Source: Agapanthus africanus (Eukaryota > Streptophyta > Magnoliopsida > Asparagales > Amaryllidaceae). Taken from it: a stretch of DNA of 64,000 nt. Under the pieces are notes generated by a model. The model worked only from the letters and a program-made list of their open reading frames with translations. It was not told the DNA's origin and made no database searches. Numbering within the stretch: position 1 is the stretch's first letter; each line of letters starts with the position of its first letter. The position numbers were made by a program, and so were the translations under genes. Below are positions 9,840 to 20,390 of this stretch, one piece after another. Location of the stretch: assembly GCA_030015575.1 (NCBI GenBank), contig JASDDO010000024.1, positions 219,562,996 through 219,626,995 on the forward strand. Direction: 5' to 3'.

Positions 9840-11300
9840 CCCAACAGGCTCCATCAGAAAGAGAGCCAAATCTCGATGGCGACATCTACAGCCTAGAGAT
9901 CACCATGGTGTGTCTTCTCACTCCAGCAAGATGCAGACGCGACGTCAGCAAATGGAGCCATGGTAAAGTCCCTAGTTCCAAATCTCGATGGTTCACAAAC
10001 AGCCTAGAGATCAATAACGGCGTTCTTCCTCACTCCAGTAGGATGCAACACAACGTCAACAAAGCGGAGCCATGGCAGAGTCCCTAGTTCCATGTCTCGA
10101 CAGTTCACAGACAACCTAGAGATCAACAATGGCGTTCCTTCTCACTCCAGCAGGATGCAGACGCAACGTCAACAACCGACCCCAGGGTTAAAACAACGGA
10201 GCCATGGAAAAAGAAAAGGAAAGAAAGATCCTTTTTGAGCAATACATGTATTTCACATACAACAATAAAAAAGAGTAATTTGAATGGCAGTTCCAAAAAA
10301 AACCTAGTTCCAAGCCTCGACGGTTCACAGACAACCTAAAGACAATCTCGACATTCGTCGCAATATAGCAGACACAATGTCAACAAACGAAGCAAAGGAA
10401 GATCCCTAGCTTCAGGGTCTTGACGGCAACTCAAGTGAGACCTGAAAAACTATCGGAGATCATCCCACATCGGCGCGGAGTTGTCATGACTCATTGGGGC
10501 TCCCAAATTGAGCATAACCTCAAGTAAAAAGCGGCATGGAAAGTACCTAACGCTTTCTCTTCCGACGGTAATATAACCGGGGAGATTACTTGAAGATCGT
10601 ATTGTCCAGCCCCCGCAGGGATCAGAGACACGACAGTCGTAAGGATACTCGAACAGCAAGATTGTGTAGCGGGAAATGCATCAGCCAACGCGACGGATAC
10701 AGACGTAACGTCAACAAAACGGAGCCATGGCAAAGTCCCTAGTTCCAACCTTCGACGGTTCACAGACAACCTAGAGACTACCTCGGAGCCATAGCAAAGT
10801 CCCTAGTTCCAAATCTCGATGGTTCACAGACAGCCCAGAGATCAACAACGACGTTTCTTCTCCCTCCAACAGGATGCAGACGCGACATCAACAAACGGAG
10901 CTATGTTAAAGTCCCTAGTTCCAAGACTCGACGATTCACAGAAAACCTAGAGACAACATTGATATTCGTCGCAATATTGCAGACACGATGTCAACAAAAG
11001 AAGCTAAGGAAGATCCCTAGCTTCAGGGTCTTGACGGCAACTTAAATGAAACCTGAAAGACTATCGGAGATCATCCCACACCAGCGCGGAGTGGTTGTGA
11101 CTCATCGGGGCTCCCAAACTGAACCTAACCTCAAGTAAAAGCGGCATGGAAAATCCCTAACGCTTGCTCTTCATATGGTAATATGACCGAAGAGATTACT
11201 TGAAGACGTCTTGTCCATCCCCCGAAGGAATCAGAGACACGATAGTCGCAGGGCTACTTGAACAGCAAGATTGCGTATCGGGGAATACATCGGCCAACAC
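9840..11300. repeat. TCCCTAGTTCCA repeats and a duplicated 290-bp block
   Basis: About six irregular copies of a 110-130 bp unit containing TCCCTAGTTCCAA, CTCGATGGTTCACAGAC, CCTAGAGATCAACAA and CACTCCAGCAGGATGCAGAC. Within them a longer block with ATCGGAGATCATCCCACA occurs twice (about 10390-10670 and 10990-11285) and again at 30970-31265 in element B. No ORF is supported. Unit 2 has a different tandem repeat (159 bp) in the matching position. Confidence 0.75.
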
Positions 11301-11379
11301 GACTGTATAACGGACAAAAACCCTAGTACCACAGACCTTAACGGATTTCTATCAGCAGAGGTTAACTGTGACATTAGGA

Positions 11380-12120
11380 CATTCTTGCGAGAACTTCTCA
11401 ATTCGTCTCGACTCGTAGGGAAAACAATGTTCCTGCGAGAACTTCTCGACTTGTCTCGACTCGTAGCGAAAAAGCCTTAAGCAATGGGGATATCAACCTG
11501 TTTCCTAAGCACTAGGGCCCTGCAAGTAGGTCCAAGATGGACTATTATATACTATCCACGGGCCACTCTCTCTAAAGTCGAATATCGACAAGGAGGGAAA
11601 AAACCACTTACGAGTCCTCTCGACTTGTAAGGGGGAAAATTCTCTTGTGAGATCCTTACAACTCTCAAGATAAAACACACTTAGGAATTCTCACGACTCC
11701 CAAGGTGAAAATGCACCTACGGATCCTCTCGACTCGCAGGGAGAAAAGTTTTTATGAGACCCTCACGGCTTATAAAGTTGAAAAGTCTTAGGCGCCAGAT
11801 CTAAACCTGTTTCCTAAGCCATCGCTGCCCTGCAAGGAGGTCCAAAATGGACTATTGTATACTATCTATGGGCCACACTCTCCAAAGTCGAATATCGACA
11901 AGGAGGGGAAAAACCACTTACGAGTCCACTCTACTTGTAAGAGGGAAAATTCTCTTGTGAGATCCTTATGACTCTCAAGAGGGAACGTACTTAGGAGTCC
12001 TCACGACTCCTAAGGAAAAAATACACCTACGATATCTTCTCGACTCGTAGGGAGAAATAACCTTCTTGAGACCCTTACGGCTCACGAAGACGAAATAAAT
12101 CTTAGGCTACAAGGACCCTA
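11380..12120. repeat. Array of short hairpins (second set), two 310-bp cycles
   Basis: Cycles of about 310-320 bp run 11500-11819 and 11820-12140. Each has five hairpins and a TCGAATATCGACAAGGAGG spacer. A perfect hairpin lies at 11990-12014: arms CTTAGGAGT and ACTCCTAAG around CCTCACG. At 11607-11631 the arms are CTTACGAGT and ACTTGTAAG around CCTCTCG (one G-T pair). The same hairpin kinds follow in the same order in both cycles. 11380-11475 holds two shorter copies of a CGAGAACTTCTC...GTCTCGACTCGTAG unit. Confidence 0.8.
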
Positions 12121-12460
12121 AACTTGTCTCCTAAGCTATCAATTCCATAGCCATGCATAACTCTGCACTACTTCACCCGCATACATACTTATGTGGGCAA
12201 AATAGTGGAGGGCATTTGTTCCCGCCAAAATCTTCGGCCAAGAGCTATTTGTTCATGTTTACACCGGTTTAAGTTTCGTTTACAGATATGTGTGAAATCG
12301 GGTTCATTCATATACGCACATACACGCATCAGAGGAAGAACATGTGTTAGAAAGGGAGCACTTGGTAGTCAACGACAAAAAGAAAGCATTTAATTGAACA
12401 TTTTATTCTACAGAAAATAAATCACCATACATGGGATCGAAAGTACAGGGATTCACAAAA

Positions 12461-12934
12461 CTATGGATAAAATTCTCTAACTCTCTCTGCCTTCTCCACC
12501 ATGGCAAAGCAGCGATCTTCATGAAGAGTCGCTCCCCATCGGTCAGCACCGTTCCCATCAGCGAAGGCAGACATGATGGTCCGCTGAGTCCGTATTTGGC
12601 TTAGCAGCTGAACAGAGCGATCCCTCAGAGCCGTGGTAATCAAAAGTGCCTCATGAAAGAACTCGATCTTGTCCTCCGCTGCGTCGAGTATCGCCGTAGT
12701 CATCTTCGCTGGATGAGGGGGAATATCATCGAGCACGGACAAGAAGACCATCCAGAGCCAAATGGAGCCGATGGGGAGAGGAGATCCTCTACGAGTCAAG
12801 AGCTCATGCAGCACCGTATCGCATTGGTCATCCGTAAGAGCTGGGTTCACCAAGCGGGCAGCAAAACGAAGAACAATTTCCTCAATAGGCACCTCCCATG
12901 GCTGTCGGCGAGCATGTGGACGATTACAAACCAT
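12461..12934 (-). CDS. Short antisense ORF (aORF), copy 2, best preserved N-terminus
   Basis: Open minus-strand frame of 157 codons from MVCNRPHARRQPWEVPIEEI, without the early stop of copy 1. Conserved blocks: LTDDQCDTVL, RRGSPLPIGSIW, LDDIPPHP, ILDAAEDKIE, IMSAFADGNGADRWGAT. The tail shifts frame near 12480 (ends REFYP), so the NFIHSFVNPC...DLFPVE tail of the sister copies is lost, although its DNA is still present to about 12405. The family is unrecognised. A weak TATA-like TTCATAATC is upstream on the minus strand (about 13000); AATAAA lies at the old stop. It sits at the 3' end of element A, beside the LTR. Confidence 0.55.
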   Translation of the reverse strand: MVCNRPHARRQPWEVPIEEIVLRFAARLVNPALTDDQCDTVLHELLTRRGSPLPIGSIWLWMVFLSVLDDIPPHPAKMTTAILDAAEDKIEFFHEALLITTALRDRSVQLLSQIRTQRTIMSAFADGNGADRWGATLHEDRCFAMVEKAERVREFYP

Positions 12935-12949
12935 AGCTCTTCTCTGTTA

Positions 12950-13784
12950 AAATAATTCTCTGAAAGTGAAAGAGAAGAGAAGCATTGCTTCAGATTATGA
13001 AGGGAGATATTTAAGTCTAGGCACAGAAAATGTTGTGCATGATGGAACTATTTCCAAGCATTGGAAAAGAAAAGTTTGACCAATAAAAAGTAAAGAAAGA
13101 AGGCGAAAAGACACCTTCAGTAACGAGGGCACCGGCGCCTCACGTGCCTTGCACGAGGGCACCAGCGCCAGGAGTTAAAATCTTTGAGGCAGCGCCTCGC
13201 GTGCCTCGCATGAGGGCGCCGGCGCCAAGAGTTAAAAACTCTAAGGTAGCGCCTCACGTGCCTCGCACGAGGGTGCCAGCGCCAGAACTAAAAGCTCTCT
13301 GATTAGATAGAGCCGTTGGATAAAATTTTCAACGGAGATGATAAATCATCAAAATACAGAATTAAATTCTGCTGAGAAAATATTCCTCAAATCTTTCTAA
13401 ACAAGAAAAATTACTCTCTGTAAAACAGAGCACCGTTGGATTAAAAAAATCCAATGGTGATTAAAAAATAACCTATCTGCAGAATAAATTCTGTATGGGA
13501 AAATATTTCCCTAATCTTGTTAAAAACAAGAAAGATATCTTCTGTAAAACAGAAGTTTTTGGATCAAAGATCCAACGGTGGATAAAATCCCCAAATCAAT
13601 TAAATATCTCTCAATGAGATATTTCTTTAACTAAATCAACAAACTTGCCTCTATTATATAAAGAACCCAACACTTCAAGTCATGTATAGAAAAAAAACCC
13701 ATAAGCTTTAGAGCAAGCAAGAAGAAAGCTTTAAGAGGGAAGAAAGAAGAATGCCTCTCTTCGAGGTAAATAAAAATAATAATA
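12950..13784 (+). repeat. Truncated Tat LTR, block 2
   Basis: Repeats the block 1 LTR from its start through the CACGTG array (13130-13300), the palindrome region and the TATA box at 13655-13663. It stops after ATAAAAATAATAATAG at 13784, where block 3 begins. About 1.5 kb of LTR 3' part is missing. No direct repeat was seen at the junction. Confidence 0.75.
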
Positions 13785-14134
13785 GAACGTACGCTTATAC
13801 CATTCGCATTCGCCACGGGGCCCCGTCATGCACCATTAGGTTACTTAACTAACGGCAGAGCGGGGGCTGGACTAGCGCGGGTGCAAAACATAAGCAACGT
13901 TTATTATATATATCATATATATCACATTCGTCTTTCGCAGTTGTTTCCGCCAAAATCTTCGGCCAAGAACTATTTGTTCCTGTTTACACCGGTTTAAATT
14001 TCGTTTACAGATATGTGTGAAATCGAGCTCATTCATATACTCACATACACGCATCAGAGATCAGAGGAAGAACAGGTGTTAGAAAGGGAGCACTTGGTGG
14101 TCAACGACAAAAAGAAAGCATTTAATTGAACATT

Positions 14135-14668
14135 TTATTCTACAGGAAATAGATCACCATACATGGGATCGAAAGTACATGGATTCATAGAACTATGGAT
14201 AAAATTCTCTAACTCACTATCTGTCTTCTCCACCATAGCAAAGCGGCGATCTTCACGAAGAGTCGCTCCCCATCGGTTAGCACCGTTCCCATCAGCGAAG
14301 GCAGACATGATGGCCCGCTGAGCCCATTTCTGGCTTAGCAGCTGAACAGAGCGATCCCTTACAGCCGTGGTAATCAAAAGTGCCTTATGAAAGCACTCGA
14401 TATTGTCCTTCGCTGCGTCGAGTATCGCCGTAGTCATCTCCACTGGATGAGGGGGAATATCATCGAGCACGGATAAGAAGACCAACCGGGGTTAAATGGA
14501 GCCGATGGGAAGAGGAGATCCTCTACGAGTCAAGAGCTCGTACAACACCGTATCGTATTGGTCGTCCGTAAGAGTAGGGTTCACCAAGCGGGCAGCAAAA
14601 TGAGGAACAATTTCCTCAATAGGCACCTCCCATGGCTGCCGGCGATCATGTGGACGATTACAAGCCAT
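14135..14668 (-). pseudogene. Short antisense ORF (aORF), copy 3
   Basis: Same family and position as copies 1 and 2. It starts MACNRPHDRRQPWEVPIEEI at 14668 and is open to LPIGSI, where a TAA (near 14494) replaces the tryptophan codon of the sisters. The frame then stays open to the full tail, VNPCTFDPMYGDLFPVE. One nonsense change is the only visible break. Stop and AATAAA overlap as in copy 1. Confidence 0.65.
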
Positions 14669-14689
14669 AGCTCTTCTCTGTTAAAATAA

Positions 14690-15914
14690 TTCTCTGAAAG
14701 TGAAAGGGAAGAGAAGCATTGCTTCAGATTATGAAGGGAGACATTTAAGTCTAGGCACAGAAAACGTTGTGCTTGATGGAACTATTTCCAAGCATTGGGA
14801 AAGAAAAGTTTGATCCAGGAAAAGTAAAGAAAGAAGGCGAAAAGACACAATCAGTAAAGAGGCAGCGCCTCACGTGCCTTGTACGAGGGCACCGGCGCTA
14901 AGAGTTAAAAACTCTGAGGCAGCGTCTCACGTGCCTTGGACGAGGGCACCAGTGCCAAGAGTTAAAAACTCTGAGGCAGCGCCTCACGTGCCTCGCACGA
15001 GGGCGCCAGTGCCAAGAGTTAAAAACTCTGAAGCAGCGCCTCACGTGCCTCGTACGAGGGCGCCAGCGCCGTAACTAAAAGCTCTCGGATTAGACAGAGC
15101 CGTTGGATCAAATATTCAACGGAGATGATTAATCATCAAAATACAGAATTAAATTCTGCTGAGAAAATATTTCACAAATCTTTCTAAACAAGAAAGATTA
15201 CTCTATGTAAAATAGAGCACCGTTGGATTAAAAAAATCCAATGGTGATTAAAAAATCACCTATCTGCAGAATAAATTCTGTATGGAAAAATATTTCCCTA
15301 ATCTTGTTAAAAACAAGAAAGATATCTTCTGTAAAACAGAAGTCCTTGGATCAAAAATCTAACGGTGGATAAAATCCCTAAATCAATTAAAAATCTCTCA
15401 ATAAGAGATTTTTTTAACCAAATTAACAAACTTGCCTCTACTATATAAAGGACCCAAGACTTCAAGTCGTGTACAGAAAAAAAAACCCATAAGCTTTAGA
15501 GCAAGCAAGAAGAAAGTTTTAAGAGGGAAGAAAGAATAATACATCTCTTCGAGGTAAATAAAAATAATAAAAGAGATCAGAGAATCTCATTTGCATATCC
15601 AAGGGTTTAACCCTTATAAAAAGAACTTAGTTCTTTTCCTGGATTTGAGATCCATGAGACAAGTCTCCCACAAATGAGAATTTAATTATCATAGGGATGG
15701 ACTTGTTCTTGGGGATCAAAGATCCAGAAAAGAACAGAGAATTGAACTCTTCAGAACAGAATACGTGAAGAAAACCTAGCGCCAAGCGCCTCATGTGTCC
15801 CTCACGTGGGCGCTGCTCAATAAAGAGCGCTTAGTACTCAATGGTTGGCGCTCAGCGCCAAGCGCCTCACGTGTTCCTCACGTGGGCGCTGCTCAATAAA
15901 GAGTGCTTAGCAGT
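14690..15914 (+). repeat. Tat LTR block 3, left part
   Basis: Matches the block 1 LTR from its start to the second CACGTG array. It includes a CACGTG array at 14860-15070 and a TATA box at 15442-15450. It is cut inside GAGTGCTTAGCA by the Athila element and resumes at 25550. Confidence 0.8.
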
Positions 15915-17419
15915 TGTTCAGTCGAAAATACTGCATATTTGATATAACATTTTCTTTACTTTTCTTAGATATTTAAAGATGTTTATTATAAATATAAAAC
16001 ATATGAGAGTGTATCTGCAAAATATCTATTTTCATATGTTTATATATTATAATTAATATTATGAAGGAAAATGTATGCAATATTTTGATAATTTAAATAT
16101 GCATATCATATTAAATATCCTTAACCTATATTCTTAAAATATAATATCGTATCAAATGGTTAGGATAATATATCAAAAATACCAAATATTACTAATATTA
16201 TTCATTGAGATATTGTGCAAGGTTTAGTTCAGGTCAGGAGATCGAGATGTTGAGATACCGGGAATCAGAAATCTGACGATGAAGTTAGGTAAAATCGAAG
16301 AATCAATACTGGCAGAGACTCGGGAAATATTTTCATGTTCCATGCATCAGCTAAATCTCTATGTGTCACAAGAATAAAGCCCCAGAAATTTGCAGCCAAT
16401 ATCCCACCAAACAGCCGCAGATCCACGGCCAAACCATAAAATATGCGGCGGATCCGCGGCTGATTCACCGAGTGAGGAGTTGGGATTTTCAGGTTGGATT
16501 GGCTGCAACTAACCCTTATTCTGGGGATCTTTAGTTTCTGTCTTTGGGGCTATATAAAGGACCGAGGGCTAAACCTAGAAATCATCAAACCGATGAGATC
16601 ACGAAGTCCAAAATGACTCAAGAATCCAGGTTGATCATCAGCTGTTCATCTACCTCCTGAAGAAGAGATCGAGAAACAAACTAGGGTTTTGTAATCATTT
16701 TCTAAAGGAACAAAGTGTGGTTGATCAAGTTGATTAATAAAGGTTGTTGTTTTATTCTTATTGCGTTTTCTTTATTTACATCATGATCTCTATCTGTTCT
16801 TTTATCTCCATCAGGCGCGAGTAATTCTCTGCTTGATAGGGTTCGTAGGATTAGGGTAGATCAATGGATGAAAAATCCTTTAACTCTTTTTACGTCCTAT
16901 AAAGTTTATAAACTTTATCAAAAGAATAGTTAACATCCTAATCGGGCGCGCTATCAATTCATTGATAGTCACGACCACGATTTGAGATTAGATTAACAAT
17001 TGTTTTGGTAAAGGCTATATATGAACGGAGATCCATGTAAAGATAAGGGCTAAGAGTGGGAATCCTATTCCCTCCAAAAACCCTAATCTACATGCATCTC
17101 TGTCAATCTAGTTTTAAATCTATTAAAGGATAAAATGAGTAATCTTTAATTAACCATCAATGACTACTAAATCTTAACGAACCCTACAAGCCCTCTTCTG
17201 ATATAAAATCTACATCCGCGTTTAACGTAGATCTAGATTCTATAACTATTCTTCTATTATCTATTCTTCTTCCTCTTCCTAATCAACACGTCTAAAGAAA
17301 GATTAAAAGATTCTACATAACCCTGAAGGCGACCCGTACTATTCTCGGTCTAGCTACACGCGACACCGTTATTGATTGCGGTTATTTCTATAAACATTTC
17401 TTTAAATACAGATCAATCA
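15915..17419 (+). repeat. Athila 5' LTR
   Basis: 1505 bp, TGTTCA...ATCA, with a TATATAAAG box at 16551-16559 and three base pairs between its end and the primer site. The last 310 bp match 25240-25549. Confidence 0.8.
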
Positions 17420-17421
17420 AA

Positions 17422-17437
17422 TGGCGTCGTTGCCGGG
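17422..17437 (+). other. Athila primer-binding site
   Basis: TGGCGTCGTTGCCGGG, one base off the TGGCGCCGTTGCCGGG site usual for Athila elements and attributed to tRNA-Asp. Confidence 0.75.
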
Positions 17438-18503
17438 TATACGTGCGTAATTTTTTTTATTCTTACTATTCGTATTGAATTCTTATTCGATCCATATCAT
17501 AAATAAAACAAAACAGCAAATTGTGTATTTAACGATTAGTGTACGATTTTTGCAAGGGAATCTGAAGACAATAGAACAAGGAAACAGAGATTCAGAGACC
17601 TTCAGAGAGGACAATAGGAGCAAAGAAGGCCACAGTACAAAAACTTTTCAAGTGATCTCTCAAATCCGCGGCGGAACCGCGGCAAGAAGTGCGCTTTGGC
17701 GGTGGAACCGGGCCGAGTTGGGGATCTATGGCTTCATTTTTCTCTGGTAACTTCCTCTATAAGTTCTCTCTCCTATGAAAAATCCAATAATATATTTTTC
17801 TCCAGGATTCTTTGCAAAATATCCCCGCTAAAAAAATGATCTTTTTGCGTGTTTTGTAATTGGTTTGTGCATATTTTAATACGGATATTAAGGGGCAAAG
17901 AACAAATTCAGATTAAGTGGGGATTTCTTCACCCTTCCTAGGCCCCACAAATCACAAAACGAGCATCCGCATCACCCTACATTAATTAAAAAATATCTAG
18001 ACCGAGACTCTAAGGAGTGCCGCGCTTTATAAGGACAGAGGAAGGTCATGGGTAATTTATCGTTTATCCGCATTTCTTTTGTGGTGTCTAGGAAAGTGTG
18101 TCTAAGGCAAGTGGTTACTTAATTAGGCCCGCTATTTTCGGTGATTCGTATAGCGGATACCTCCCATTTACCTGGCACTTACCTGGCCACAAGAGCAATA
18201 AAGAGGCGGTAGAGGATTAATCCTGCGGCCTGTCCTCTGGAAGTCTAGGAGCGGTCTAGAGACTTGACCTAGGTAACCTTAGTTCTAGGGTTGATTGTGA
18301 ATTTTTGTTTGATTTGTCTCACGTCCGATACTTTTCAAAACAAACCAACTTTAAATCACACACACGCTGCCACTTGCGCTAAACCCGCTTAGTGCATGCT
18401 CGGCTGAACACGGGATTCTAGTACCCGTTTTGTTTGCGTTCCTGCTATCTACTCCGAAGTTGGTATATCTTCTTTTTCCCCTCCACTCACCACATCGACC
18501 GAG
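17438..18503 (+). other. Athila 5' untranslated leader
   Basis: No coding signal. The ORF at 17475-17750 has no family features. Long leaders before gag are normal in Athila elements. Confidence 0.6.
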
Positions 18504-20390
18504 ATGGACGGTTCTCCATCAGATTATAACACCACCCTGCCACTACCCGTCGGTGCGCAGAATCCACCGCGCATCTCTCTCCAAGAAAGATGCTACCCCG
18601 TGCATGGACCCCTTCTTACCTGTTTATCTATTCCACCAGCCAATGGGGATAATTTTGAAATTAAACCCCACTTCATCAACCTGTTGGCCAAATTTCACGG
18701 GCTTGAGTCTGAAGACGCATATGTTTTTATCACTAAATTCGAAAATGTATGCGCAATGATGGGTACATCACAACTTTCAGTGGATGCTATGCGCTTGCGT
18801 CTTCTCCCTTTCACTTTGTGCGATTTAGCAGAAAAATGGCTTTATAATACTGCCGCACACTTTATTACCAATTGGGATGAATTCGTGATAGCATTCCTTA
18901 AGAAATTTTACCCCAATCATAAGATCGCCCGTGTTCGGAGCGAAATCAACCAGTTTACCCATCTTCCCAATGAACCATTTTGGAAGTGCTTTGAACGGTT
19001 TAAGGATCTGTTTGTCCAATGTCCTCGTCATGGAATACATAGATGGGATCTGTGCTGAATTATATATGAGGGTATTACTCCAGCGACAAAGCAGATGCTT
19101 GAAACCATGTGTCAATATAATTTCATGTCCAAAGACGATGGTGAAGCTTAGAAATTTCTGGAAGATCTCACTGAACACAGTTTGTAGTGGGAAAGCGTTA
19201 GACCATCATCTATAGGAGGTATCCATCAGCTCGATGTTTCCATCGCAGTAAAAGCCGAAATGGCAGCAATACAAAAGAAACTCAATGCTATGGAGAACAA
19301 ATTCTCATCAATCTCCCTAAATCAGGTTATGCTTCCCAAGACCGTGTGTGGTTGTTGTTCCGATCCATCACATTTGACGGAAGAATGTCCTGTGAATGCA
19401 CCGTTTCAAGATCAAGAACACACTAATGCTACTTTTCAGCAGCGACCTAGAAACGATCCTTATTCTTCCACGTACAATCAGGGATGGAGGAATCATCCTA
19501 ATTTTGCTTGGAACCAAAACCAATCCCAAACCCAAAATCAAAACCAGTTCCAAAGCAATTATCAAAGACCTCCTCCACAGCAGCAGAAACCACACCCACA
19601 AAGTCAGCACCCCTTTCAATAGCAACCTTTTCAAAATCCGGCCAACAATTCTACATCTTATAACAATTATTTCCAAACGGCCGGGAACGAAAACTCATCT
19701 GCACTCGAACGAAGCGTGGATATGTTTATTAAACATTCCATGCAATCGACGGATGAAATAAAGCCTTCTATCCAAGCATTAACACAGACCACCACCTCCT
19801 ACGGTGAAAGTATAAAATCGATAGAAGCACAACTTGCACAAATAAATGCCGCGATGAGTACGAGAGAAAAAGGGAAACTTCCATCTCAACCCCTACCGAA
19901 TCCTGACCACTCACAAAGTCATAATGTGAGTGTCGTTACCACGTTGAGATCAGGAAGAGTGTTGAACAATCAAATGGGTGAACAGATTGATAATGAGGAA
20001 TCAATTGAAATCCCAGCTTCCACTTCTTGCCTTATTTCGTCTAGTCTCCCACCTTCTTCCAAGCCTATTCTCCATTTTTCCCAAGGCTCGAACACTTCGC
20101 CCACTTCCTCGAGTCGACTTAAAACGATCCCTACTCCAATTCTGGGATCGATTTCATCTCCACAATCTTCTCCACAAATGTTGGACCCAAAACTTATTGA
20201 TAAAGCTCCGTTTGCAAACAGGTTGAGGGCCAACAAACCTAATGCACAAATGGAGAAGATTGTGGAAATGTTTAAGCAAGTTAACATAAATATCCTTCTC
20301 CTAGATGCTATTCAACAAGTTACGTCTTATGCAAAAATCCTTAAGGACTTGTGCACTAGGAAGGGAAAAACTCAAGTGCCGAAAAAGGTA
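18504..20390 (+). pseudogene. gag: Athila gag
   Basis: Starts MDGSPSDYNTTLPLPVGAQN. Capsid landmarks: FEIKPHFINLLAKFHGLESE, LRLLPFTLCDLAEKWL, FLKKFYPNHK, FERFKDLFVQCPRHGI. Then a knuckle-like CGCCSDPSHLTEEC and a Q/N-rich stretch (QNQSQTQNQNQFQ). Stops at 19056, 19149 and 19620 break the frame, but the reading frame itself is unshifted through to RT. The gag-protease border (about 20390) is approximate. Confidence 0.85.

Noticed and set aside
8735-12120. CRISPR-like array of palindromic repeats and spacers
   Set aside because: The palindromes differ in sequence from unit to unit and the spacers are similar, the reverse of CRISPR; the genome is a plant.
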